The notes under the pieces were generated by a model. That model was not told the origin of the DNA. It saw only the letters and a list, made by a program, of their open reading frames with translations, and searched no databases. From positions 1-64,000 of the forward strand of contig JAZRFM010000030.1 of the NCBI GenBank assembly GCA_045661345.1: a stretch of DNA of 64,000 nucleotides. Direction: 5' to 3'. The position numbers and the translations under genes are program-made. This stretch comes from RUG12461 sp045661345 (lineage in GTDB: Bacteria > Bacillota > Clostridia > Lachnospirales > Lachnospiraceae). Positions 7,741 to 16,375 of the stretch are shown piece after piece. The first letter of the stretch is position 1. Every line of letters starts with the position of its first letter.

Positions 7741-9051
7741 TTATTCACAGATTCCCACCGCAACCGTGCAGGAGACCTTGGTATAGCCCTCGTTTCCGAG
7801 CCGCTCCACAACGATGCGTATGGTATCCCCCGGCGCGTGCTCAAACAACGCCGTCCGGTAACCCTCCGTGTCGGTCACCTTCGTCCCGTCAACCTCCACG
7901 ATCACGTCACCGCTCAGAAGATTTGCTTCCATCCCGGGAGAGTCCATCTCTACGGAATTGATGTATACGCCCTGGGGCAGATCATATTCCTCTGCGATTT
8001 CCTTTGTGACTGTACTGATATAGAGCCCCAGATACGGCACCTGCAGGCCGTTCTCCAGCTTCTCCAGGAGACTCTTCAGCTCCGAAACCGAAATCGCGGT
8101 AATCGTCCCTACGGATGTGTTTTCCTTGCGGGCGAATCCGAGCACCTCTCCTCCCAGATCGGCCAATACACCGTTTCCGCTGTGCCCTGTTATGATATCG
8201 GTCTGAAATACCGTAAACACGCCATCCGCCATAAAGACGCTGTCTCCCGTACCGGTGATGGAGCCTGTCAAAACAGAATAATTCGTCCCGAGAGGACTCC
8301 CCAGCGCAAGCACCGTCGTCCCTTCCGTGACATTCAGCGAATTTGCAAGGGTCGCAATCCTGATCTCCTGGAGTGTTTCCTCCGGCAGTGTCTGTACAGG
8401 AACCGTCAATACGGCGATCCCCGTGACGCCGTCAGCCCCTTTCAACGATGCGTCCACCGTTTCTCCGTTTACAAAGGTTACCTTAACGGACTCTGCGCCG
8501 CGAATGACCCTGTTCTCCGTCACAATGAGAATCTCATCCCCGGTATTCGCCACGATCAGGCCGCTTGCCTTGTCTTCACTGCTGTAAACGGCGTTGAACC
8601 AGTCGGTGTCACTCTTGACGCCTGTCACCGTCACGATAAAACGGTTTGCCTCTTCCCCGATGGCGTAAAGCTGTTTTTTCAGCTTCTGTTGCTGTTCCGG
8701 CAGGAGATCCGCCACCTCCACCGGCTCCGTGCTGTCGATCTCTTCCGTCGCAGGCTCCTCGGTGCTCTCTACGGTCTCCGTCTCCGTTTCCGTCTCCGGT
8801 TCGCTCTCCGTCTCCGGAATGCGCTCATCCCGGGGGATCACGATCATCTCCGGCTGCTCCTCCGGGGTAATCTGCTTTTGCAACCGCGGCAGGAGAAATG
8901 CGATGATCAGGGAGGCCACGATCCCGAAAATAACCGCACAAAGCAGGGTAAGCAGAATTCTCGATACGATCTTCCGCTTATTTAACGGCTTTTCTTTGAT
9001 CTTCTCCTTCATAAAGGAAAAATCTTCTTTTTTCTCTTCCTGATCCTGCAT
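7741..9051 (-). CDS. membrane-anchored HtrA-like (trypsin/PDZ) protein with degenerate active site
   Basis: A 436-residue protein: cytoplasmic N-terminus, one membrane helix (about 29-53), an acidic Glu/Thr-rich linker, a trypsin-like domain and a C-terminal PDZ domain. It resembles HtrA/DegP proteases. However, the usual NNHV histidine position reads ENRVI (Arg), and the usual TD-hAVLK aspartate position reads TGIAVL (Gly). The serine is kept in GHSGNG, altered from GNSGGP. The protein is therefore probably not a normal protease and may be a scaffold or sensor. The ATG at 9051 lies almost at the predicted transcription start, with no Shine-Dalgarno; an upstream start would overlap the promoter. 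First gene of the yhaM-rlmD-nudC operon. Confidence 0.85.
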   Translation of the reverse strand: MQDQEEKKEDFSFMKEKIKEKPLNKRKIVSRILLTLLCAVIFGIVASLIIAFLLPRLQKQITPEEQPEMIVIPRDERIPETESEPETETETETVESTEEPATEEIDSTEPVEVADLLPEQQQKLKKQLYAIGEEANRFIVTVTGVKSDTDWFNAVYSSEDKASGLIVANTGDEILIVTENRVIRGAESVKVTFVNGETVDASLKGADGVTGIAVLTVPVQTLPEETLQEIRIATLANSLNVTEGTTVLALGSPLGTNYSVLTGSITGTGDSVFMADGVFTVFQTDIITGHSGNGVLADLGGEVLGFARKENTSVGTITAISVSELKSLLEKLENGLQVPYLGLYISTVTKEIAEEYDLPQGVYINSVEMDSPGMEANLLSGDVIVEVDGTKVTDTEGYRTALFEHAPGDTIRIVVERLGNEGYTKVSCTVAVGICE

Positions 9052-9058
9052 AATCCCC

Positions 9059-9087
9059 ATTATAGAATGGAACCGGCATGGTTGCAA
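9059..9087 (-). promoter_or_regulatory. promoter of the HtrA-like/yhaM/rlmD/nudC operon
   Basis: Minus-strand TTGCAA (9082-9087), 17-base spacer, TATAAT (9059-9064). The expected start site is near 9052, one base before the ATG, suggesting a leaderless transcript. Confidence 0.7.
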
Positions 9088-9088
9088 G

Positions 9089-9117
9089 TTGAAAAGTCCC
9101 TTTCTGCGCGTTATACT
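9089..9117 (+). promoter_or_regulatory. promoter of mutS2
   Basis: TTGAAA (9089-9094), 17-base spacer, TATACT (9112-9117). Transcription would begin at or next to the mutS2 ATG at 9124. It lies back to back with the divergent promoter of the HtrA-like gene. Confidence 0.65.
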
Positions 9118-9123
9118 GAACAC

Positions 9124-11499
9124 ATGAATCACCGCGTACTGAAACTATTGGAATATACGGAAATCATCGAACGACTGACCGGTCATGCCGGCTCGGAACG
9201 CGGAAGACGGCTTTGCAGGAAGCTCGTTCCGATGAAAGATCCGGTCAGGATCGAAACCGCTCTCCGGGAAACAAATGACGCTCTCGGCCGACTATTAAAA
9301 AACGGCCGGCTTTCCTTCGGGGGTGTGAAGGATCTGCTTCCCTCCCTTAAGCACCTCTCCATCGGCGGTAACCTCGGCGCCGGGGAGCTTCTCGACATCG
9401 CATCTACACTGGAGGTTGTTACGCAGGTGTTCTCCTTTTTTAAGGACACCGGCAGTCCGGAACAGCCGGACTCCCTGGATCCTTACCTTTCCCTCCTGAC
9501 GCCCCTTCCGGAACTGTCCGGAGAGATCCGGCGCTGCATCCTTTCCGCAGATGAGATCGCAGACGATGCCAGTCCGACGCTGAAAGACCTGCGGCGAAAA
9601 ATCCGCGGCATGGGAGACCGGATCCACAGCCATATGAATTCCCTCTTAAACAACCAGGATCTCAGAGATCATCTGCAGGATTCCGTGATCACCATGCGGG
9701 ACGGCCGCTATTGCCTTCCGGTCAGAGCTTCTTCCAAGTCCTTTGTTCCCGGTATGATTCATGATCAGTCCGGCAGCGGTTCCACTCTGTTTATAGAGCC
9801 GATGGCCGTGGTCAATCTGAACAATGAATTAAAAGAGTACCAATTGAAGGAACAGGAGGAGATCCGGATCATCCTGTCCACACTCACGGATCGTGTCCGC
9901 TCACAGCAGGAGGCGCTTCAGGAAGACTATCAGACCCTGACCACGATGGACTTTATTTTTGCAAAGGCTGCCTATGCCCTGGAGTACAACGGTACCGTGC
10001 CCCTCCTCAACGAATCCGGCCGTATCCGTCTGCGTAAGGCCAGACACCCGCTTTTGGATCAGAAAAAAGCAGTACCGATCGACCTGACACTGGGAGAAGC
10101 TTATGATCAGCTGATTGTGACGGGTCCGAATACGGGAGGAAAAACCGTTTCCCTCAAAACCACGGGCCTCCTGACTTTGATGGGACTTGCGGGAATGCTG
10201 ATTCCGGCTGCGGATCGTTCCGAACTGGCCGTTTTTCATACGGTTTACGCGGATATCGGCGATGAGCAAAGCATCGAGCAGTCACTTTCCACGTTTTCCG
10301 CGCATACCACAAATATCGTGTTCATCCTGAAGCACGTCAATGACCGGTCCCTGGTGCTGTTTGATGAGTTGTGCGCCGGGACGGATCCGACAGAGGGAGC
10401 GGCTCTTGCCACAGCGATCCTCTCCGATCTGCACCGGCGTCATATCCGCACCATGGCAACCACGCATTACAGCGAGTTGAAAATCTATGCCATGACCACG
10501 GAGGGAGTGGAAAACGCCAGCTGTGAGTTTGATGTCGAAACCTTAAGTCCCACCTATCGGCTGCTGACCGGGATTCCCGGGAAAAGCAACGCTTTCGCGA
10601 TCTCAAAGAAGCTGGGGCTTCCGGATGACCTGATTGAGGACGCGAAAGGCCGCATGACCACCCAGGCAAAGGATTTCGAAGATCTGATCTCGGATCTGGA
10701 AGAAAGCCGCCTGGCTGCGGAAAAAGAACAGGCAGAGATCAGGAGGCTTCGCGAAGAAGCAGAAATTGCGCACCAGACCGCGCATGAAAAGAAGGAACGG
10801 CTGGATGGCACGAAAAACCGGATTCTGGAGGAGGCCAACGAGGAGGCGATGAGGATCCTGCAGGAAGCGAAAGACTATGCAGACCGCACGATCCGGGATT
10901 TCCGGAAGTATGCTCCCGATTCGGACGCGATCCGGGAAATGGAACAGGAGCGGTCCGCTCTCCGGGAACGGATCAAAGCCTCCGGGAATCACCTGCATAA
11001 GCGGCAGAAAGATACCGCTCCCCACAAAACACCGGACAGTGTCTCCATCGGAGATCGGGTGAGGGTCCGGTCTCTGAATCTGAACGGTACCGTCCACTCC
11101 TTGCCGAACGCGAAAGGGGATCTCACCGTCCAGATGGGGATTTTGTCCAGCACGGTCAACATCCACGACCTGGAGCTGCTGCCGGATGAGCCCCATTCCC
11201 ATACAAAAAAAGCAGCGGGCGGCGCCGGCAAAATCAAACTCTCCAAATCCTCTTCCGTCAGCGCGGAGGTAAACCTGATCGGCAAAACCACGGTGGAGGG
11301 CATCGCCATTCTTGACAAATATCTGGACGATGCGCTGCTGGCTCACATTCCGTCTGTCCGGATCGTGCACGGCAAAGGAACCGGTGCTCTGCGAAACGCT
11401 GTCTGGCAGCATCTGAAGAAATGCCCTTATATCGAAGAATATCATCTCGGCGAGTACGGTGAGGGCGACGCCGGTGTTACAATCGCAACCTTTCAATAA
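9124..11499 (+). CDS. mutS2: endonuclease MutS2 / ribosome collision ATPase
   Basis: A 791-residue MutS2. It has the core and clamp region, an ABC-type ATPase with Walker A GPNTGGKT (about 334-341) and Walker B LVLFDELCAGTDP (about 410-422), a long coiled coil (about 510-640), a KOW-like region and a C-terminal Smr nuclease domain with the HGKGTGALR motif. The family is known as an anti-recombination factor and as MutS2/RqcU, which splits collided ribosomes. The start at MNHRVLKLLEYTEI matches the family; a frame 19 codons longer exists but looks spurious. No ribosome site precedes the ATG. It is followed after 20 bases by the pyrophosphorylase gene. Confidence 0.95.
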   Translation: MNHRVLKLLEYTEIIERLTGHAGSERGRRLCRKLVPMKDPVRIETALRETNDALGRLLKNGRLSFGGVKDLLPSLKHLSIGGNLGAGELLDIASTLEVVTQVFSFFKDTGSPEQPDSLDPYLSLLTPLPELSGEIRRCILSADEIADDASPTLKDLRRKIRGMGDRIHSHMNSLLNNQDLRDHLQDSVITMRDGRYCLPVRASSKSFVPGMIHDQSGSGSTLFIEPMAVVNLNNELKEYQLKEQEEIRIILSTLTDRVRSQQEALQEDYQTLTTMDFIFAKAAYALEYNGTVPLLNESGRIRLRKARHPLLDQKKAVPIDLTLGEAYDQLIVTGPNTGGKTVSLKTTGLLTLMGLAGMLIPAADRSELAVFHTVYADIGDEQSIEQSLSTFSAHTTNIVFILKHVNDRSLVLFDELCAGTDPTEGAALATAILSDLHRRHIRTMATTHYSELKIYAMTTEGVENASCEFDVETLSPTYRLLTGIPGKSNAFAISKKLGLPDDLIEDAKGRMTTQAKDFEDLISDLEESRLAAEKEQAEIRRLREEAEIAHQTAHEKKERLDGTKNRILEEANEEAMRILQEAKDYADRTIRDFRKYAPDSDAIREMEQERSALRERIKASGNHLHKRQKDTAPHKTPDSVSIGDRVRVRSLNLNGTVHSLPNAKGDLTVQMGILSSTVNIHDLELLPDEPHSHTKKAAGGAGKIKLSKSSSVSAEVNLIGKTTVEGIAILDKYLDDALLAHIPSVRIVHGKGTGALRNAVWQHLKKCPYIEEYHLGEYGEGDAGVTIATFQ

Positions 11500-11519
11500 A
11501 AAACGGAGGAAAGAAAACC

Positions 11520-12746
11520 ATGACAAAAGAGGAAGCCGCAAGGAAACTGCAGTCCTGTGGACAGGAGCACATACTCAAATACTACGATGAGCTCACCAGT
11601 GAAGAACAACAAGAACTGCTGCTGCAGATCGAAGAGACAGACTTTTCCGTGCTTTCCCATGCCAAGGACGGCGTACGTCCGGGGAATCGGGGGGTCTTTA
11701 CGCCTCTTCAGGCGACAACACTGGAAGAGATTTCGCAGCGCAGGCAGGAGTTTCATGATGCCGGAGCAGGAGCGATTCGTGCCGGAAAGACCGCCGCTTT
11801 GCTTCTGGCCGGCGGGATGGGCACCAGACTCGGTTCCGATCATCCGAAGGGTATGTATGATATCGGAGAAACGAAGCATGTCTATATCTTTCAGCGTCTG
11901 GTGGAAAACCTGCTGGATGTGGTGAGGGAAACCGATACCTGGATCCGTCTCTTTGTCATGACAAGCGAAAAGAATCATGAGGACACCCTTCGTTTTTTTG
12001 AAGAGCAAAACTATTTCGGTTATCGGAAAGACCGGATTGCCTTCTTCAAACAGGATATGGCGCCTGCCTGTGATTACAACGGAAAAGCCTACATGGAAAC
12101 AAAATACAGGATTTCCACCTCTCCAAACGGAAACGGCGGGTGGTTTTCCTCTTTCGTACGCGCCGGACTGGATCGTATCCTGCAGGAAGAAGGGATCGAA
12201 TGGATCAATGTCTTTGCGGTGGATAACGTGCTGCAAAGGATCCTGGATCCGTGTTTTGTCGGCGCCACCGTTCTGGCAGATGTCTCCGTGGGAGCCAAGG
12301 TGGTCAAAAAAGCAACCCCGGACGAAAAAGTCGGTGTGATCTGTCTCGAAGACGGGAGCCCCTCCATTGTCGAATATTATGAGCTTTCTCCCGAAATGAT
12401 GGAAGCAAAGGATGCAAACGGCAATCCGGCCTACTACTACGGCGTGATCCTGAACTATCTGTTCCGCGTATCCGAGCTGCGCGATCTTTCCGACGATCAG
12501 CTGCATCTGCATGTGGTGGAAAAGAAGATCCCCTGCCTGGACAGTACGGGAAATCCCCTGAAGCCTTCGGAACCCAACGGATACAAATTCGAGCTCCTGG
12601 TGCTTGATATGATCCACCAGCTCCGTACCTGCCTTCCCTACGAAGTCATCCGGGAGAAGGAGTTTGCCCCGATCAAAAACCCCACCGGTGTTGATTCCGT
12701 CGAATCTGCACGCGCACTTTGCAAGCAGAACGGGATCTCGTTATAA
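11520..12746 (+). CDS. UDP-sugar pyrophosphorylase, UDPGP/UAP1-like family
   Basis: A 408-residue nucleotidyltransferase resembling eukaryotic-type UDP-GlcNAc/UDP-glucose pyrophosphorylases rather than GalU or GlmU. It forms a UDP-sugar from UTP and a hexose-1-phosphate. Diagnostic segments are the GGMGTRLG...PKG loop (98-111), PNGNGG for sugar binding, FAVDNVL for metal and sugar contacts, and VEYYELS. It begins 20 bases after mutS2 with an AGGAAAG ribosome site and is followed by the sensor kinase after six bases. The sugar (GlcNAc, glucose or galactose) cannot be fixed from sequence. Confidence 0.87.
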   Translation: MTKEEAARKLQSCGQEHILKYYDELTSEEQQELLLQIEETDFSVLSHAKDGVRPGNRGVFTPLQATTLEEISQRRQEFHDAGAGAIRAGKTAALLLAGGMGTRLGSDHPKGMYDIGETKHVYIFQRLVENLLDVVRETDTWIRLFVMTSEKNHEDTLRFFEEQNYFGYRKDRIAFFKQDMAPACDYNGKAYMETKYRISTSPNGNGGWFSSFVRAGLDRILQEEGIEWINVFAVDNVLQRILDPCFVGATVLADVSVGAKVVKKATPDEKVGVICLEDGSPSIVEYYELSPEMMEAKDANGNPAYYYGVILNYLFRVSELRDLSDDQLHLHVVEKKIPCLDSTGNPLKPSEPNGYKFELLVLDMIHQLRTCLPYEVIREKEFAPIKNPTGVDSVESARALCKQNGISL

Positions 12747-12752
12747 AAAACC

Positions 12753-14183
12753 ATGAAAAAACGCCTTACTCACAGACTGATTCTGCTGTTTCTCGCCTTT
12801 GGCATTATCGGATTCATCCTGATCTCAACCATCACTTCACACCTGGTGTTTTCTTTGATGACCGGACGTGCCGCGGAAACATTATATCGGGAAGCCAACA
12901 TCATCTCCAAAAACTACGCGCAGGAATACTATCAGAACCGGGAGTCCTTAGAGGATCTGCAGGCGCATCTGGAGATTCTGGATTCTTACATGGGCTGCCA
13001 GATCTGGATCATCGGCCGCAATGGTTCCATTCTCGTCAACTCCAGGACACGGGTGGAGGATATGTCCCATCCGGAGGTTCTTCCGGAATTTGACGCTGCG
13101 GATTTCGGAAACCGTCATTATCAGGTCGGCAGTTTTTACGGCTATTTTCCCGCGGATCAGTTGTCTGTTTACGCACCCATCACGCGAAATTACCAGATAA
13201 TCGGCTATGTCGTGCTGCATGAGCCCATCGCTGACATCAACGATATCAGTAACCGGTTTCTCAATATTTCCTATATTACCTGGGGAATCCTCACCGGGAT
13301 TGCGTTTCTCCTGTTCCTGATCATCGCACTGTCCATCATCCGTCCCATCAGACGGATCGCCAGGGTCGCCGGAGAATATGCAGGAGGAGATTTTTCACAG
13401 AAGAAAGTAACAATCCGGCAGAATAATGAGATCGGGTATCTGTCCGCTTCCCTGAACTACATGGCAGACGAAATGAACACGCTGGAGGAAGACCAGCGGA
13501 AGTTCATCAGCAATGTTTCCCATGATTTCCGCTCCCCCCTGACCTCCATCAAGGGTTACATCGAAGCGATGATCGACGGCACGATTCCCCCCGAGATGCA
13601 GGAAAAGTATCTGCGCACAATCCTGTTTGAGACGGAACGTCTGACGAAGCTGACCGCAGGGATCCTGGAGCTCAATAAATACGGTTCACACGGCAGAACG
13701 ATTCTGGATATCACCACCTTTGACCTCCATGCCATCATCAAGCATACGCTGCAGACCTTTGAGGGAACCTGTATTGAGAAGCGGATCTCCTTTGAGGTGA
13801 TTCTGACGGGAACCGAGCTCATGGTATCCGCGGACATGGCAAAGATCCAGCAGGTACTCTACAACCTGATCGACAACGCCATCAAGTTCAGTCATCACGA
13901 TTCCGTCATTACGGTGGAAACCACCTTAAAGAACGAAAAGGTATTTGTATCCGTTAAGGATCATGGTGTCGGGATTCCGAAAGAGAGTCTCGGAAAGATC
14001 TGGGAACGTTTTTATAAGAGTGACAGTTCCCGCGGCAGAGACAAAAAAGGAACCGGTCTCGGTCTCTCCATTGTCAAAGAAATCATCTCCGCTCACAATG
14101 AAAACATCAACGTAATCTCTACGGAGGATGTGGGAACGGAGTTTATCTTTACACTTCCGCTGGCAAAAGAGGAAGCAGTATAG
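12753..14183 (+). CDS. membrane sensor histidine kinase (HAMP-HisKA-HATPase)
   Basis: A 476-residue two-pass sensor. Membrane helices at about 8-30 and 173-195 flank an extracellular sensing domain of about 140 residues; then a HAMP linker (about 196-248), a HisKA domain with His257 in NVSHDFRSPLTS, and an HATPase domain with N-box NLIDNAIKF and G-boxes DHGVGIP and GTGLGLSIV. It is the third gene of the mutS2 unit, six bases after the pyrophosphorylase stop, with no ribosome site of its own. The likely partner regulator faces it on the opposite strand at 14.2-14.9 kb. The signal is unknown. Confidence 0.92.
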   Translation: MKKRLTHRLILLFLAFGIIGFILISTITSHLVFSLMTGRAAETLYREANIISKNYAQEYYQNRESLEDLQAHLEILDSYMGCQIWIIGRNGSILVNSRTRVEDMSHPEVLPEFDAADFGNRHYQVGSFYGYFPADQLSVYAPITRNYQIIGYVVLHEPIADINDISNRFLNISYITWGILTGIAFLLFLIIALSIIRPIRRIARVAGEYAGGDFSQKKVTIRQNNEIGYLSASLNYMADEMNTLEEDQRKFISNVSHDFRSPLTSIKGYIEAMIDGTIPPEMQEKYLRTILFETERLTKLTAGILELNKYGSHGRTILDITTFDLHAIIKHTLQTFEGTCIEKRISFEVILTGTELMVSADMAKIQQVLYNLIDNAIKFSHHDSVITVETTLKNEKVFVSVKDHGVGIPKESLGKIWERFYKSDSSRGRDKKGTGLGLSIVKEIISAHNENINVISTEDVGTEFIFTLPLAKEEAV

Positions 14184-14216
14184 GTTAGGAACCGTTACAG
14201 AACAGTTCCTTAGCCT
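14183..14216. terminator. stem-loop between converging kinase and regulator genes
   Basis: GGTTAGGAAC and GTTCCTTAGCC pair with one bulge around a twelve-base loop, followed on the plus strand by TTTCGTC. It sits exactly in the 37-base gap between the two converging stop codons and may terminate both. Confidence 0.55.
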
Positions 14217-14220
14217 TTCG

Positions 14221-14925
14221 TCATGGATTTTTCAGCTCAAACTTATATCCGATGCCCCATACCGTGGCAAGGCTCCACGCTTCGCTGTCCTTGATCTTTT
14301 CACGCAGACGCTTTACATGGACATCCACCGTACGGGTATCCCCGATGTATTCATAGCCCCAGATATGATCCAGGAGCTGTTCTCTGGTAAACACCTGATT
14401 GGGAGAAGAGGCCAGAAAATAAAGGAGCTCCAGCTCCTTGGGGGGCATATCGATCTGTTTTCCCTGATAAATCACGGCATAATTGGATAGATTTACGGTA
14501 AGTCCCGGATATTCCACACATTTGACATCCGAAGGCGCTGTCTCTTCCCGGACCGGCTGATATCGCCGCAGCACCGCCTTTACCCTCGCTACGAGCTCTT
14601 TGGAATCAAAGGGCTTCATCATGTAATCATCCGCACCGAGCTCTAAGCCAAGCACTTTATCGAAGGTCTCGCCCTTCGCGGAAAGCATGATCACGGGCAC
14701 ATTGGAGCGGGAGCGCACTTCGCGGCAGACCTGATAGCCGTCGATTCCCGGCAGCATGAGATCCAAAAGGATCAGATTCGGCGCATAACTGGCAAAAGCA
14801 GTCAGTGCTGCCTCTCCGTCATGCACAATCTGTGTGTCAAAGCATTCCTTCACCAGATACAGGGAGATCAGCTCTGCGATGTTTTCATCATCATCCACAA
14901 TCAGAATCTTCTGTTTTGCCGCCAT
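14221..14925 (-). CDS. OmpR/PhoB-family response regulator
   Basis: A 234-residue transcription factor: receiver domain with phospho-acceptor Asp55 (LILLDLMLPG) followed by a winged-helix DNA-binding domain (about 135-232, ending with the RTVDVHVKRLREKI recognition-wing region). The start MAAKQKILIVDDD is preceded by AGGAAGAGGAAA; the longer open frame into lysC is not needed. It lies 19 bases after aspartokinase and is probably co-transcribed with it. The sensor kinase at 12.8-14.2 kb converges on it from the other strand and is the obvious partner, an unusual arrangement for a two-component pair. Confidence 0.93.
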   Translation of the reverse strand: MAAKQKILIVDDDENIAELISLYLVKECFDTQIVHDGEAALTAFASYAPNLILLDLMLPGIDGYQVCREVRSRSNVPVIMLSAKGETFDKVLGLELGADDYMMKPFDSKELVARVKAVLRRYQPVREETAPSDVKCVEYPGLTVNLSNYAVIYQGKQIDMPPKELELLYFLASSPNQVFTREQLLDHIWGYEYIGDTRTVDVHVKRLREKIKDSEAWSLATVWGIGYKFELKNP

Positions 14926-14944
14926 CTGTTTCCTCTTCCTGCTT

Positions 14945-16264
14945 TTACAGCTGTGTTTCCACAAAGATATTATAGATCGCCTTGATCGCCGGCTCGAAGT
15001 CCTCATTTCGAACGCCGATGATGATATTCAGCTCGGAGGATCCCTGATCGATCATCTTGACGTTGATGCTGGCATGCGCCAGCGCGGAAAAGATCCTGCC
15101 TGCCGTTCCACGGGTGGATCTCATACCGCGTCCCACCACTGCGATCAGTGCGAGATTCCCCTCCAGCTCGATGGAATCAGGCTCACACAGTCGGTGGAGA
15201 GAGGAAAGCACCATCTGCTCCCTGCCCATGAATTCCTCCTGTGATACAAATACCGTCATCGTATCGATACCGGATGGCATATGCTCAATGGAGACGCCGT
15301 TTTCTTCGAAGGCCTCCAGCGCCTTCCGGCAAAAACCGATCTCGGAATTCATCATATCCTTATCGATATTGACGGCTACAAAACCCTTTTTGCCGGCGAT
15401 GCCGGTAATCGTATACTCCGGCACATGACAGGTGGACTCGACGATCAGCGTCCCCGGATCCTCCGGCGCATTGGTGTTTCGAATATTGATCGGGATACCG
15501 GCTTTGCGTACCGGGAAGATCGCATCCTCATGCAGCACGCTTGCCCCCATATAGGAAAGCTCCCTGAGCTCCCGATAGGTCACCACCTGGATCGGTTCCG
15601 GATTTGGGATAATCCGTGGATCCGCAACCATGCAGCCGGACACGTCCGTCCAGTTTTCATACATACCGGCACTGACAGCCTTTGACACGATGGAACCCGT
15701 GATATCCGAGCCACCCCGGGAAAACGTCTTGATCGTTCCGTCCGGTTTCGCACCGTAAAATCCCGGGATCACGGCCTTATCCGAATTCGCAAGACGTTTT
15801 TTCATGCGCCGATTCGTCTCCTCGCCAAGGAAGCTGCCCTCTTCATCAAAGCAGATCACTTCCGCCGCATCAATAAAATCAAAGCCTAGATAGGCTGCCA
15901 TGATCTTCCCGTTCAGGTATTCGCCCCGGGAAGCCGCATAGTCCGCGCCGGCCAGTTCCTGCATGTTTTTTTCGATGATCTTGTAATCCTCCTCGAGGGA
16001 CAGCTTAATCCCCAGACCCCCGATGATCTTGTTATAGCGATCCTTTATCTTGTTAAACGTCACACGGATATTCTCGCCCGCTTCCGCCTCGGCATAGCAT
16101 TCGTACAGCATATCCGTCACCTTCGTATCCTCCGGATGACGTTTTCCGGGTGCGCTCGGCACTACATATCTTCTGTCATCATCCGAACGGATGATCCCGC
16201 CGACCTTTGCGAACTGCTCCGCACTGGCAAGGGAACTTCCGCCGAACTTTACCACCTTGATCAT
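14945..16264 (-). CDS. lysC: aspartate kinase (monofunctional, ACT-regulated)
   Basis: A 439-residue aspartokinase making aspartyl-4-phosphate, the first step to lysine, threonine, methionine and diaminopimelate. It starts with the KFGGSS motif (6-11), has the RGGSDITGSIV substrate loop in the kinase domain, and ends with tandem ACT domains (about 300-439) that bind feedback amino acids. Length is that of class III-like single-function enzymes. It lies upstream of the response regulator gene, and no other pathway gene is adjacent. Which amino acid inhibits it is not evident. Confidence 0.93.
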   Translation of the reverse strand: MIKVVKFGGSSLASAEQFAKVGGIIRSDDDRRYVVPSAPGKRHPEDTKVTDMLYECYAEAEAGENIRVTFNKIKDRYNKIIGGLGIKLSLEEDYKIIEKNMQELAGADYAASRGEYLNGKIMAAYLGFDFIDAAEVICFDEEGSFLGEETNRRMKKRLANSDKAVIPGFYGAKPDGTIKTFSRGGSDITGSIVSKAVSAGMYENWTDVSGCMVADPRIIPNPEPIQVVTYRELRELSYMGASVLHEDAIFPVRKAGIPINIRNTNAPEDPGTLIVESTCHVPEYTITGIAGKKGFVAVNIDKDMMNSEIGFCRKALEAFEENGVSIEHMPSGIDTMTVFVSQEEFMGREQMVLSSLHRLCEPDSIELEGNLALIAVVGRGMRSTRGTAGRIFSALAHASINVKMIDQGSSELNIIIGVRNEDFEPAIKAIYNIFVETQL

Positions 16265-16312
16265 ACGAAACTCCTTGTTTTCATTTTCAACCCTAGTATC
16301 ATATCATATCCA

Positions 16313-16356
16313 CAAAAAAAATACAGCCCCGCGAAGACTTTTTCGTGAGGCTGTAT
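16313..16356 (-). terminator. intrinsic terminator of the 16.4-17.4 kb membrane protein
   Basis: On the minus strand ATACAGCCTCACGAA pairs with TTCGCGGGGCTGTAT around a short loop and is followed by eight T residues. It also separates this gene from lysC downstream. Confidence 0.9.
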
Positions 16357-16375
16357 GTAAACCCGTTTGAAATGG

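Noticed and set aside
7687..8985. 432-codon open frame on the plus strand
   Set aside because: Antisense to the HtrA-like gene; arginine/leucine-rich complement composition and no ribosome site.
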